Positions 19,300 to 28,289 of a stretch of DNA of 64,000 nucleotides are shown piece after piece (position 1 is the stretch's first letter; each line of letters begins with the position of its first letter). Position numbers and translations under genes: made by a program. Source of the stretch: Tolypothrix sp. PCC 7910 (GTDB lineage Bacteria > Cyanobacteriota > Cyanobacteriia > Cyanobacteriales > Nostocaceae); contig NZ_CP050440.1 of NCBI RefSeq assembly GCF_011769525.1, positions 6,201,501-6,265,500 of the forward strand, in the 5' to 3' direction. The notes beneath the pieces are model-generated. The model saw nothing but the letters and a program-made list of their open reading frames with translations, did not search any database and had not been told where the DNA came from.

Positions 19300-20076
19300 T
19301 TAATCGTCTACCACACCCATCAGATTTTTCAACAAGTCCAGTCCTTTCTTGACTCTTCGGGAAACAGTGACTACACTAATCCCTAAATGTTCTGCGACTT
19401 GTTTTTGTGTTAAATCATGTAAAAATACACATTCCAAAACATCACGGGTGCGCTGTTCTAGCTGAACCAATGCTTGTTGTAGACGAATTTGATCTTCTTG
19501 AGCTAATTGAAAACTGCGATAGTGAGGATCTGGAACTAATTCTCCTAGGCTTGTAGCACCTTCTTCCCCATCTTGTATTGGTACATCCAAGCTCAAAGGC
19601 GCACGATTAATCCATGCTAATTTAATTTCCTGCCATTCATTAGGGGAAATTTCTAGTGCAGCTGCTAGTTCAGAATCAGTAGGTTGGCGATTATATTGTG
19701 CGCGTAAAGAACGCGAAACTCCTATCGCTTGCTGTTGCAGTGCTAAGTAGCGTCGGGGAATGCGTACAGTGACACCTTTATCTCGGAGGTAGTGTTGAAT
19801 TTCACCACGAATATAAGGAACAGTAAAGGAACTAAAAGCATGTCCCTTAGAAATTTCAAATTTCTCAATTGCCTTAATTAAACCTAAACAGCCGACTTGG
19901 AGTAAGTCTTCGTAGTTTTCATGGCATTGATTCATCCAATAGTGAGCTTCTCTTCTCACTAGTCCAAAATTGAGTTTAACTAGCTGATTGCGAACAGTTT
20001 CTGAGCGCGATTTTTGATATTCTCGCAACAACTGCCAGGTTTCATGCTTCAGTTCATTGGTGACAGTGGTAGGCAT
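19300..20076 (-). CDS. sigF: RNA polymerase group 3 sigma factor SigF
   Basis: This sigma-70 family factor of 258 residues is of the SigF (SigB/F/G-like) type. Region 2 includes NYEDLLQVGCLGLIKAIEKF and HAFSSFTVPYIRGEIQHYLR. Region 3 follows (TVRIPRRYLALQQQA). Region 4 ends with the helix-turn-helix LTQKQVAEHLGISVVTVSRR. I chose the ATG at 20076, giving MPTTVTNEL, the family-like N-terminus; a TTG seven codons upstream is less likely. A large AT-rich gap separates it from psbO, so it has its own promoter. No anti-sigma gene is adjacent. In other cyanobacteria SigF regulates motility and surface structures. Confidence 0.93.
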   Translation of the reverse strand: MPTTVTNELKHETWQLLREYQKSRSETVRNQLVKLNFGLVRREAHYWMNQCHENYEDLLQVGCLGLIKAIEKFEISKGHAFSSFTVPYIRGEIQHYLRDKGVTVRIPRRYLALQQQAIGVSRSLRAQYNRQPTDSELAAALEISPNEWQEIKLAWINRAPLSLDVPIQDGEEGATSLGELVPDPHYRSFQLAQEDQIRLQQALVQLEQRTRDVLECVFLHDLTQKQVAEHLGISVVTVSRRVKKGLDLLKNLMGVVDD

Positions 20077-20903
20077 AGCACCGAGTTTATTGAGCAAAGC
20101 AAATAAAGCGTTAAGTAATTGCTTGTAAACTTAGATGCGATTGAGCGATATGAAAGTAAATATCAAACTAAATTACCCCATAGATTTATGCCACATAACA
20201 AATTTGTTATGGCAGAACCTGAGATAGGTAAACAATCGAGCTGAGTAGTAAACAAGCTTAGTTGGTTGGTATTTTGGTTGTTATCTAGCTTTGGTATTAC
20301 CTGGAGCTAAAAAACTATATAAACACAAAATATAAAACTTTCTATTGTTTTTAAAACCGAAATTGTACCTAACTTTGTTTATTAAGTATCAGTCCAGGGA
20401 TTCAGCAAAAAATTAGATTATCTAATGATGAAATTGGATTTTCTCGCTTTGATTAACTCAGTAAAAATACGACATTAAATACCAAACAATCATCATTTGT
20501 TTAGTTTCCTTAAATATATTGGTAGAAATATACGTACTTATTCGTAACGATTAAATAGTTAATATCAATTAAAGTTTTGCCAGAAATGAGAATTTAGCTA
20601 AATTTCAATCTATATATTAAAAATACAACTTTTAAAAGTTTAAATTTCCTATTTCAATTCCAAATTTAAAATTTCAAAAATAAAAATATTCAAATATGAT
20701 AAATATTTGAACAAATTAAGTGCTATCGGAATTGAAATTTTAGTTAAAAAATGACAAATAACCTGCTCTAAACAGAGGTACCAATCGCCCAAAAGTAGCT
20801 TTTCTAGCTATATTTCATCAAGCAGCCAAATCTAGAAAGCTTTCTTTCCCTGCCCTTGCTTGCCTACGTGAGTAAATAAAAATATAGAGATTAGCTGATT
20901 TGC
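20077..20903. other. AT-rich intergenic region upstream of sigF
   Basis: More than 800 bases of strongly AT-rich DNA show no plausible coding frame on either strand. They must contain the sigF promoter. I see no clear repeat or structured RNA apart from the psbO terminator at the right edge. Confidence 0.5.
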
Positions 20904-20942
20904 AAAAAAAACACATACGCCCCTAAATAAAGGGGGTATGTG
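20904..20942 (-). terminator. Rho-independent terminator of psbO
   Basis: Stem arms CACATACGCCCC and GGGGGTATGTG enclose a TAAATAAA loop. On the minus strand the stem is followed by eight T residues (20904-20911). It lies about 85 bases past the psbO stop codon and is a textbook intrinsic terminator. Confidence 0.85.
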
Positions 20943-21025
20943 AATTAACTTTTGCATTCAAGCCTAATGCATACAGAATTGTTGTGAATATCTGAGTGCC
21001 CGTAATTTGCGGTACTCAAGAGAAC

Positions 21026-21859
21026 TTAGCCTCTGTTGGGTTCAACTCGAGCATAGAAAAGCCCACGAATCTTGACTTCTTTAGGTTCACCAGCACCTAA
21101 ATCAGTATCAGATGGCTGTTCACTATCGAAAGTACCTGCAATTTCACCAGTAGAACTATCAACTTTAGCTACTTGCAGGGAAATTTTGCCGCTAAGGCTT
21201 TCAGCACGCTTAACGTTAGTGCGAGTAAGTTCGTCATCGTCCGCTTGAGCAGGTAAAGCTACAGCGTTATCATAGCCAGTAACTACACCCCGTCCTTTGG
21301 GATCTAAGAAAGCAGCACCACGATATGAAGGCACTTTAAATGTGCCTTCAAAATCTGTAGAGGTATTCAAGCTGGTTGAACCAGGTTGTGTTTGAGCAAC
21401 TAAATTTTTGATAGTGAATAGGAAAGGTACTCGTTCGCCACCAGGAAGTTGTACAGTAATGGCTTGAAAGTCAAGACCATCTTTCTCTTTAAATGTCAAG
21501 CTACTGTCTGAATTAATTTTCAGATCGCCTTGCACTTGGTCAATAGTGGATGTATACCTGGTTAACAGCTTACCAGCAACAAATTCTGCTTCTTGGCGTT
21601 TATTAGCTGGTTCTTCTTTGACAAAGAAATTAGTTGGTTCTAAGCAAAGCTCTTTGATGGTGTATGACTGGCTAGAATCCAAAGGAATTGAACCACGACT
21701 TGTTTCTGCCAATTGAGGGCACTTGTTAGCCAAACCAGTGCCACGAATTTGTTCGTATGTAAGTATGTCTCTACTGCTAGCAGATGAACCATCACTACAA
21801 GCAGTTATTAGTCCTAGGCACAAAGCCAAGAATGCAACAATTAAAGCGCGATACCTCAT
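21026..21859 (-). CDS. psbO: Photosystem II manganese-stabilising protein PsbO
   Basis: PsbO is the lumenal 33-kDa extrinsic subunit that stabilises the Mn4CaO5 cluster of water oxidation. The 277-residue precursor starts MRYRALIVAFLALCLGLITA with a cysteine next, a lipoprotein-type export signal. The family block LTYEQIRGTGLANKCPQLAE and the second cysteine in KELCLEP form the conserved disulfide. Later motifs include GGERVPFLFTIKNLVAQ and GRGVVTGYDNAVALP. I chose the ATG at 21859 because GAGG lies seven bases upstream and the sequence fits the family; an in-frame TTG six codons earlier is less likely. It is a single gene with a strong terminator. Confidence 0.97.
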   Translation of the reverse strand: MRYRALIVAFLALCLGLITACSDGSSASSRDILTYEQIRGTGLANKCPQLAETSRGSIPLDSSQSYTIKELCLEPTNFFVKEEPANKRQEAEFVAGKLLTRYTSTIDQVQGDLKINSDSSLTFKEKDGLDFQAITVQLPGGERVPFLFTIKNLVAQTQPGSTSLNTSTDFEGTFKVPSYRGAAFLDPKGRGVVTGYDNAVALPAQADDDELTRTNVKRAESLSGKISLQVAKVDSSTGEIAGTFDSEQPSDTDLGAGEPKEVKIRGLFYARVEPNRG

Positions 21860-22753
21860 GATCAACCTCAATTTCAAAAATTAATATCTAACGTTGTAAA
21901 ACAGCACTTAAGTTTCGATCTCTGGTCAGAAACCGCCCTAATATAGGGGCGTTGACTGCAGTTTACCCTTATGCCTTTCCGTTTCCGGTTGGTCACAGTT
22001 CCTTCCCTACGGGTAGGGTTGGGTAATTGCCGCTTAAACTTAGTGTTTGCTAAACGTATTTAAACGTGTCCCCCTTTTGACTCTGGGATAGAAACCCCAG
22101 GCTAGCTAGTACACTGCATCCATTACGGATGTGTGGCCCAAACGGGCAAAAACCAGCAGTTTTACTATTGTCGGCATTTGGTAGAGTTTGGGCGCATCAA
22201 TGATTGTGCCCTGACACAGAGCGGCATCAGCGCTTGCCTCTGAGGACACGAAGAGTAAGATTCTCTTCGTACTTTCCTCTAGCGTATGGCAAAAGTGGCA
22301 TCGCTTTAATCGTTCTGTATTATGTATGTGTCGCCACTACATACTGCCCATTGTTTAAATAGGGAAATCAGCCAGATCATACGATTTTTTGAAACTCAAA
22401 ATCAAAGCACTCTAGTATTAACCCAGAATATCCCGATCTGATTTAGCCCACCTAGAGGCTGTAATAAACGTCATTACCTTGTTCTATAAGCGATGTCTAA
22501 TACTGGCTACGCCTACGCAATTGTTTTTAATCGGCAGACCAATGAGCTATTGATTTGGTGAAATTAGATAATTTATATTTTCCAAGTTCCCCGAATGGAA
22601 CTTTTTCAGGCAGTTGACACTGAAGAATCAACAATCAGCAACCCTCAATAAGGGTATAAAAGCCAATTGAGGAGATCTGAAACTGCCAGCTAATAGAAAG
22701 CCAAAAATCTTGGGTAAATTTGAGTAGGCCCTAAATTATACGGAAAAGCTGGC
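21860..22753. other. Structured region upstream of psbO, candidate leader or small RNA
   Basis: About 890 bases lack a gene, but 21934-22280 is less AT-rich than its surroundings and full of short hairpins. These include CGCCC/GGGCG at 21934-21951, CTGGG/CCCAG at 22083-22100, GCCC/GGGC at 22136-22147, and a longer stem CGAAGAG/CTCTTCG at 22249-22269 extended by GAGGA/TCCTC. It could be a long psbO 5' leader on the minus strand or a separate small RNA. It does not match RNase P RNA, tmRNA or SRP RNA as I remember them. The part from 22290 to 22753 shows nothing further I can name. Confidence 0.4.
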
Positions 22754-23104
22754 ATGAGCAACGACAGAAGCTTGGAAGCAGATAATTTGTCTTCTAAACT
22801 ACAAATGATTTCAAATACGGTGTATGATGCAGCAAAAAGTTGCGAAGGAGATGCGATCGCTCTTTTAGCTTTGCTACGACAGTTAGAGCAGTTACACCGT
22901 GAGATTCGGGATGGCGCTTTTCAAGCAACTTTACCTGAGAATCGTCAGCAACTCTACTCATTGCTCAAAGATATTGAATCTGAGGGAGGCTGGCCTTACA
23001 TTGAGCGCATGAGAATAAAGGCCTTTTTAGCAAACTTGGTAGAAGATGCTAATCAGGACAATAGCGATGGTGTCGTCAACAGCGATCGCGGCTGTAGTTG
23101 GTAA
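22754..23104 (+). CDS. Small conserved cyanobacterial-type protein, function unknown
   Basis: The 116-residue, mostly helical protein starts MSNDRSLEADNLSSKLQMIS and contains LLALLRQLEQLHREIRDGAF. No signal peptide or membrane helix is seen. It converges with the giant WD40 gene, the two stop codons being only seven bases apart, with no obvious terminator between them. I do not recognise a family; the length and helical content suggest a small adaptor-like protein, which is inference. Confidence 0.75.
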   Translation: MSNDRSLEADNLSSKLQMISNTVYDAAKSCEGDAIALLALLRQLEQLHREIRDGAFQATLPENRQQLYSLLKDIESEGGWPYIERMRIKAFLANLVEDANQDNSDGVVNSDRGCSW

Positions 23105-23111
23105 ATTCTAA

Positions 23112-26100
23112 TTATTTGCTGTTGGTAATGTCATCACAAAGCAGGCGATCGCGCGGATCAACATTATGGTTGTGCTGGAGATAATCATCAACCCAGCTGC
23201 AACCACTATGCAGGAGGTCATTAAGATTTAAATTCCACAAAATGATTGTGCTGTCGTCACTAGCAGAAGCCAATGTTTGACCATCAGGGCTAAAGCTGAC
23301 ACTTAATACAGCACTCTGATGCCCAGTGAGGGTTTTAATCAGTTTACCCTCACGGCTCCAGAGTTTGACTGTCTTGTCCCAACTGGCTGCGGCGAGCAAT
23401 TCACCATTGGGACTGAAGGTAACAGCATTAACGCTATCGCTATAACCTTTTAACAAGGTTTTCAACAATTTCCCATCCCGCCGCCATAACTTTACGGTGT
23501 TATCCCAACTAGCAGAAGCTAGTAACTGGTCAGTGGGGCTAAAGCTGACACCTAAAACCCAGCTCTCTTGAGGCGAAAAAGTTTTCAACAAAGTCCCATT
23601 CCTGCGCCAGAGTTTGATGGTTTTGTCGTCACTCGCAGTCGCTAACAGCTGACCGTCCGGGCTGAAATTGACACTATTCACCCAACCGTTATGTCCTACC
23701 AACGTTGTCAGCAAACGGCCATCACGATGCCAAAGTTTCACTGTCCTATCTTTACTCGCTGAAGCTAACAACTGTCCGTCTGGACTAAAACTGACGCTCA
23801 TAACGCTATCAGTATGCCCCTGCAGTGTCTTGATTAAAGTTCCATCACGCCGCCAAAGTTTGACAGTTTTGTCATAGCTGGCTGAAGCTAGTATTTCACC
23901 TAAAGGATCAAAACTCACACTGGGAACCTTATCTGTATGACCCTGCAGAGTTTTGTAAAGTTGAGTTTGCACCTCACCATTTTTAGTTTCACGATGCCAC
24001 AGCTTGACTGTGTAATCTTTGCTGCCGGAAGCTAACATCTGACCATCCGGACTCCAAGCCACGCTTAAAACTCTACCCTTATGTCCTTTGAGGATAGGTA
24101 TTGTTGAGGCATCTAAACGCCATAATTTGACACTTTTATCATAACTGGCTGATGCCAGCAGTTTGTTATCTGGGCTGAAAGCGACACTAGCAACAGCATC
24201 ACTGTGTCCTTTAAAAGTATTTAGTAGTGTGCCTGTGACACTCCAGAGATTGATAGTGTTATCGTCACTTCCAGAAGCAAATTTTTGACTATCAGAACTA
24301 AAATTTAGGCTCCAAATTGTCTTGTGATGATGCTCTAAGGTTTTACTGTGACGAAAATCAAAGCTGTTTTTACTACTACTTCGCTCTCTGCGCCAAAGTT
24401 GTATGGTTTGATCTCTACCACCAGATGCCAGCACTTGACCGTTGGGGCTAAAAGCTACAGCAGTTACACCCTTACGATGCCCCTGTAAAGTGGTTACTAA
24501 ACTACCATCTTGCCGCCAAATTTTTACGGTTTTGTCTTCACTAGCTGAGGCAATAAATTTTCCATCTGGGCTGAAGGTTACCCAGTTTACCCATCCTTGA
24601 TGTCCCCTGAGGATTTTGAATAAACTACCATCTTTGCGCCAGAGTTTAATCGTTGCATCCTTACTACCAGTAGCTAACATCTCACCATCTGGACTGAAAC
24701 TAACGCTATAAAGCCAATCTCCATGCCCTTGCAAGGTTTTGTATGGCTGTGGGTCAAATAAGCCTGTAACCGCATTTTTATGCCAAATCCGTACAGTTTT
24801 ATCAAGGCTAGCAGAAGCTAAAGTTTGACCATCTGGACTAAAACTTAAGCTAGTGACAGCATTGCTATGACCCTTCAGGGTTTGAAGTAAAGTTCCATCT
24901 CTTCGCCACAGTTTCACAGTCTCATCTGTACTACCTGAGGCTAACAATTGGCCATCTGGGCTGAAAGTGACACTCCAGACATTATCTTCGTGACCCTCTA
25001 AGCGATTTTTCTCTTTAATCCCATAAACTGCTTGTTGTAAGGCTGTTACAACTCGCATCTTAGTATCTGCTTGAATACCATCATCTGCTTGTCTGACCCG
25101 TTTCCAAGCCCGCAAACTTTCTAATAGGGCATCAAACTCTTTATTAGAAGCAAATAGTGCTTCACTTGAGGCTGCGATCGCGCTGATTTTGAAATTTGTT
25201 TCGCTGCGTTCAGCTCTTAATGCTTGCCGCTCGGCTGCTCTTTTTTGTAAATCTGCCTGCCACCATAATACAGCTATTGTCCCTGCCATTGCTGCCAAGG
25301 CCACCCCAGCTAGACGCGCCTCTCGCAGTCGCCGTTGTAAAACTAAATTCAATTGCTCTTGAGAAAGTTTTTGCGCTACTTCAGCTCGATTTTTTTCTGA
25401 TCTGACTTTTTCTAACTCGGCAACCATTCCATAATCATTTTTTTGGCGAATTGGTTCAACTAAATAATCATGAACCAACTGGTAGCGATCGCCTAATTCT
25501 TCTGGCTCTCGTAATACTAATCCTGACCCCACCAAAATTTCTAAAATAAATTCCCAAGCTGAATCAAAATTAGATATTGCGTTTTGATTATTCTCTAGAA
25601 CAACTGCTAAATCCGCTTTAGTTTTTAGTGGCCTTGTACCTTTTTCATCTGTTAATTCAAATAATAATTTCCAACTCCGTGCTTCGTTTTCCTGCCCGCA
25701 ATCTTTGATCACTTCCTCAAGCCAGCGCTCAACTAGTTTTTCTGAGCCACCACACAGATTATATTGTGAAAGAGTAGTAATATTTTCTGCTTGCAGTTGA
25801 GCGCCGACAATTTGTAGTTCAATAGGATGTACTTCGTTGATGTCTCCTGCTAAATCTTTAACTAACTGATGAATTAATTCATCAGTAATTTCATAATGTG
25901 AACGTTGAGTCAGACTTTTAATAATGTTAATTGCATCATCAATGTCAAAGTTACCTAAATAATAGCGGATGTCTTTATCTAATATATTTTTATTAATTAC
26001 ACCTAAATCATAAAGACCATGACTGTTTTCTTTACTCAAACGCTCAAATTCTAATAAATAATGTAAATAATCTTCACGAATTGCCAAAATAATTTTGACA

Positions 26101-28142
26101 TAACCAATATTTAAACACTCACTAAAAAATTTATAAAATTGGATTTTTTTCTCAGGAGAGGTACTGATAAAGAAGAATTCTTCAAACTGATCAAAAATAA
26201 TGACTATCGTATGATTACGTTCAGAAACTAAACGTAGTTTTTCAATAAGTATAGTTGGTGTAATTTCTCCGACAGCAGAAATTTCTGTCTGTGCTAGTAC
26301 TTGATTGACATTGCGTCCTAATGCTGTCACCCAATCTGTATACACAGATAAAACTATAGGTAAAGCAATACGCTCACCAATAGCTTTTCCTTTTAAAGCT
26401 GGTACTAAACCTGCTTTGAGAATAGAGCTTTTACCTACCCCTGATGGGCCATGAATGACTGTAAGTTTGTAATCAGCACGGGTGATCCTTTCAATTAAAC
26501 GATGAACATCTTGTTGTCTTCCAGAAGCAGCTATTTCTTGAGCGACTTCCTCAGGAATAAATGGTATTTTTTGCGACTCTAATACTGGGTTAATTCTGTA
26601 GCGTTGTGGCTGTAATTGGCTAGCACCAATGAAAGCGCGAAAGCGATACTGATGTTCGATTTGAATTTTTTCTTGCTTGAGAATAAAGGCTTCTGTATAA
26701 TCATGACGCTCATCAAAGTAGAGTGATCGCAACTCTTCTAAAATTTCTAAATACAGCAATGGCTCATACTGTAGCTCACAAACTACTCTTGCCCATTCCA
26801 GGTTATTGATAGCTTCTTGCCACTCACCCAAATGTCGCTGTGTACGTGCTAACAATAATAGATACCAACTTTCTTGCCTGCGTGACACTTCTGTCGCTAG
26901 TTCAGCAATAGAAAGTGCTGTATTGGCTAATTCATGGGCTAATACCCAATTCGATTCTGAAGCCGCCACATCTGCGAGAAAAGCGTAATCTTGGGCTAGT
27001 TGTGCGGGATTGCCATAATTTTCATGCAGCTGCAACGATTTTTTAGCTAATTGCTCTAATTCTTCCCAATTTTGTAAGCGTTGCAGCATTTCGCAAGTTG
27101 GTAGAATGAATTTGGCAACTAAGTCCGGTCTTTGTGCCTCTTCCAATATCTCCAAGCATTTTGTAAACCACAAAAGAGCATCCTGCCAGTACTTACTGTC
27201 AGCACCTTGGTATAAGTCTGCCATGCGCCGATAACACAACCCAATGTGGAATGTTACTACTGCTTGTCTCAGAAGTGGTGGAGATGGCAGCATTGGCGGA
27301 TAGGGAGAATATAGTTCTACATTCTCTTCTAAATTAATTAATCCACTCTCGCCTGAACCAACTTGTTGCCAAAGTTCTAAGCTTTTTTGATAATGAGCTA
27401 AAGCATCATCAATTTGATCATTAGCATATTCATCACGTCCCAAGACAAATTCTAAACTTGCTTCTAATTCAGGATCTAATTTCACCCCATATAAACGCAG
27501 CAAATCATTACGGGCAGATTCAATTTCCCGCCGATTCCTTGACTTAGGAGCTAAATCAAGAGCATCATTTGATAAAAATTTGTCAGCACCTGCTTCTAAA
27601 ACTTTAGCGAATAGAGATTCTGTTTCCTGACGGATCAGTGCAATTAAATATTCTTGCGCTAGTTCAAATTTAATGGTAGTTGCTGCCCAACTTTTAAAAT
27701 CTGGCGCTAATCTTGAAAGCATAGAAGCTACTTCATCTTGTAGCCAAAAGATTAATGGAAAAGGAAAAGTAGCTGAATAAATATCTCGTGCTTGGTTGAG
27801 ACCAGCCAAAAAATTATCGAGAGCAATAATTGACTCTAGTCCAAAAACCATCACAGCCGATGGCAAGGTATCTTTTACAACTACAGAATGATCTAAAAAT
27901 AGTTCTGTAATTATTTGAGTATGTAAAGCATTGGTTGATGGCTGAAGAAATATCTCTCTAATATTGATTTCTTTAGTCAGCAACCGCAGATTACCCAACA
28001 TTTGCTCCCGTAATTGCCCATAATTACAGCGAACTAAAATTAGAGCAAAGTGACCTTTAGAGAGATTTATTGCCCGAATCATCCTTTGCAGAGCATGTTG
28101 ATTGTCATTAACTATAGCTGCTGTGAATTGCCACTTTGTCAT
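23112..28142 (-). CDS. Giant TPR / STAND NTPase / WD40 protein
   Basis: The 1676-residue protein has four parts. Residues 1-190 look like a degenerate nucleotide-binding-type alpha/beta domain without a Walker A motif. Residues about 230-520 are TPR-like helical repeats (DDALAHYQKSLELW, QDALLWFTKCLEILEE). A STAND-type NTPase follows, with Walker A HGPSGVGKSS near 560 and Walker B IVIIFDQFEEFFF near 650. After a coiled segment and a likely membrane helix (VALAAMAGTIAVLWW near 955) come 14 WD40 repeats from about 1046 to the end, enough for two seven-bladed propellers. Such architectures act as ligand-sensing signalling or conflict proteins, but the trigger is unknown. It follows a AAA ATPase gene on the same strand by 147 bases, probably as one operon. 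Confidence 0.93.
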   Translation of the reverse strand: MTKWQFTAAIVNDNQHALQRMIRAINLSKGHFALILVRCNYGQLREQMLGNLRLLTKEINIREIFLQPSTNALHTQIITELFLDHSVVVKDTLPSAVMVFGLESIIALDNFLAGLNQARDIYSATFPFPLIFWLQDEVASMLSRLAPDFKSWAATTIKFELAQEYLIALIRQETESLFAKVLEAGADKFLSNDALDLAPKSRNRREIESARNDLLRLYGVKLDPELEASLEFVLGRDEYANDQIDDALAHYQKSLELWQQVGSGESGLINLEENVELYSPYPPMLPSPPLLRQAVVTFHIGLCYRRMADLYQGADSKYWQDALLWFTKCLEILEEAQRPDLVAKFILPTCEMLQRLQNWEELEQLAKKSLQLHENYGNPAQLAQDYAFLADVAASESNWVLAHELANTALSIAELATEVSRRQESWYLLLLARTQRHLGEWQEAINNLEWARVVCELQYEPLLYLEILEELRSLYFDERHDYTEAFILKQEKIQIEHQYRFRAFIGASQLQPQRYRINPVLESQKIPFIPEEVAQEIAASGRQQDVHRLIERITRADYKLTVIHGPSGVGKSSILKAGLVPALKGKAIGERIALPIVLSVYTDWVTALGRNVNQVLAQTEISAVGEITPTILIEKLRLVSERNHTIVIIFDQFEEFFFISTSPEKKIQFYKFFSECLNIGYVKIILAIREDYLHYLLEFERLSKENSHGLYDLGVINKNILDKDIRYYLGNFDIDDAINIIKSLTQRSHYEITDELIHQLVKDLAGDINEVHPIELQIVGAQLQAENITTLSQYNLCGGSEKLVERWLEEVIKDCGQENEARSWKLLFELTDEKGTRPLKTKADLAVVLENNQNAISNFDSAWEFILEILVGSGLVLREPEELGDRYQLVHDYLVEPIRQKNDYGMVAELEKVRSEKNRAEVAQKLSQEQLNLVLQRRLREARLAGVALAAMAGTIAVLWWQADLQKRAAERQALRAERSETNFKISAIAASSEALFASNKEFDALLESLRAWKRVRQADDGIQADTKMRVVTALQQAVYGIKEKNRLEGHEDNVWSVTFSPDGQLLASGSTDETVKLWRRDGTLLQTLKGHSNAVTSLSFSPDGQTLASASLDKTVRIWHKNAVTGLFDPQPYKTLQGHGDWLYSVSFSPDGEMLATGSKDATIKLWRKDGSLFKILRGHQGWVNWVTFSPDGKFIASASEDKTVKIWRQDGSLVTTLQGHRKGVTAVAFSPNGQVLASGGRDQTIQLWRRERSSSKNSFDFRHSKTLEHHHKTIWSLNFSSDSQKFASGSDDNTINLWSVTGTLLNTFKGHSDAVASVAFSPDNKLLASASYDKSVKLWRLDASTIPILKGHKGRVLSVAWSPDGQMLASGSKDYTVKLWHRETKNGEVQTQLYKTLQGHTDKVPSVSFDPLGEILASASYDKTVKLWRRDGTLIKTLQGHTDSVMSVSFSPDGQLLASASKDRTVKLWHRDGRLLTTLVGHNGWVNSVNFSPDGQLLATASDDKTIKLWRRNGTLLKTFSPQESWVLGVSFSPTDQLLASASWDNTVKLWRRDGKLLKTLLKGYSDSVNAVTFSPNGELLAAASWDKTVKLWSREGKLIKTLTGHQSAVLSVSFSPDGQTLASASDDSTIILWNLNLNDLLHSGCSWVDDYLQHNHNVDPRDRLLCDDITNSK

Positions 28143-28289
28143 ATATAAAAAACGGGCTATGGAGGAAGAATAATAACTTACACATTAAGCAGCAGCAAGA
28201 ATAATTTTTGATACTGATTTTTGCATTGTGAAAAATTGGTTTGAGGTTTTAGTTCCATAGCCAATTTTTCTAGATAACTTGGAAATCAC

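Noticed and set aside
21934-22280. RNase P RNA, tmRNA or 6S RNA at the psbO upstream block
   Set aside because: The conserved cores of RNase P RNA and the tmRNA tag or tRNA-like ends are missing; 6S RNA is expected near purK in cyanobacteria, as far as I recall. Left as an unnamed structured region.
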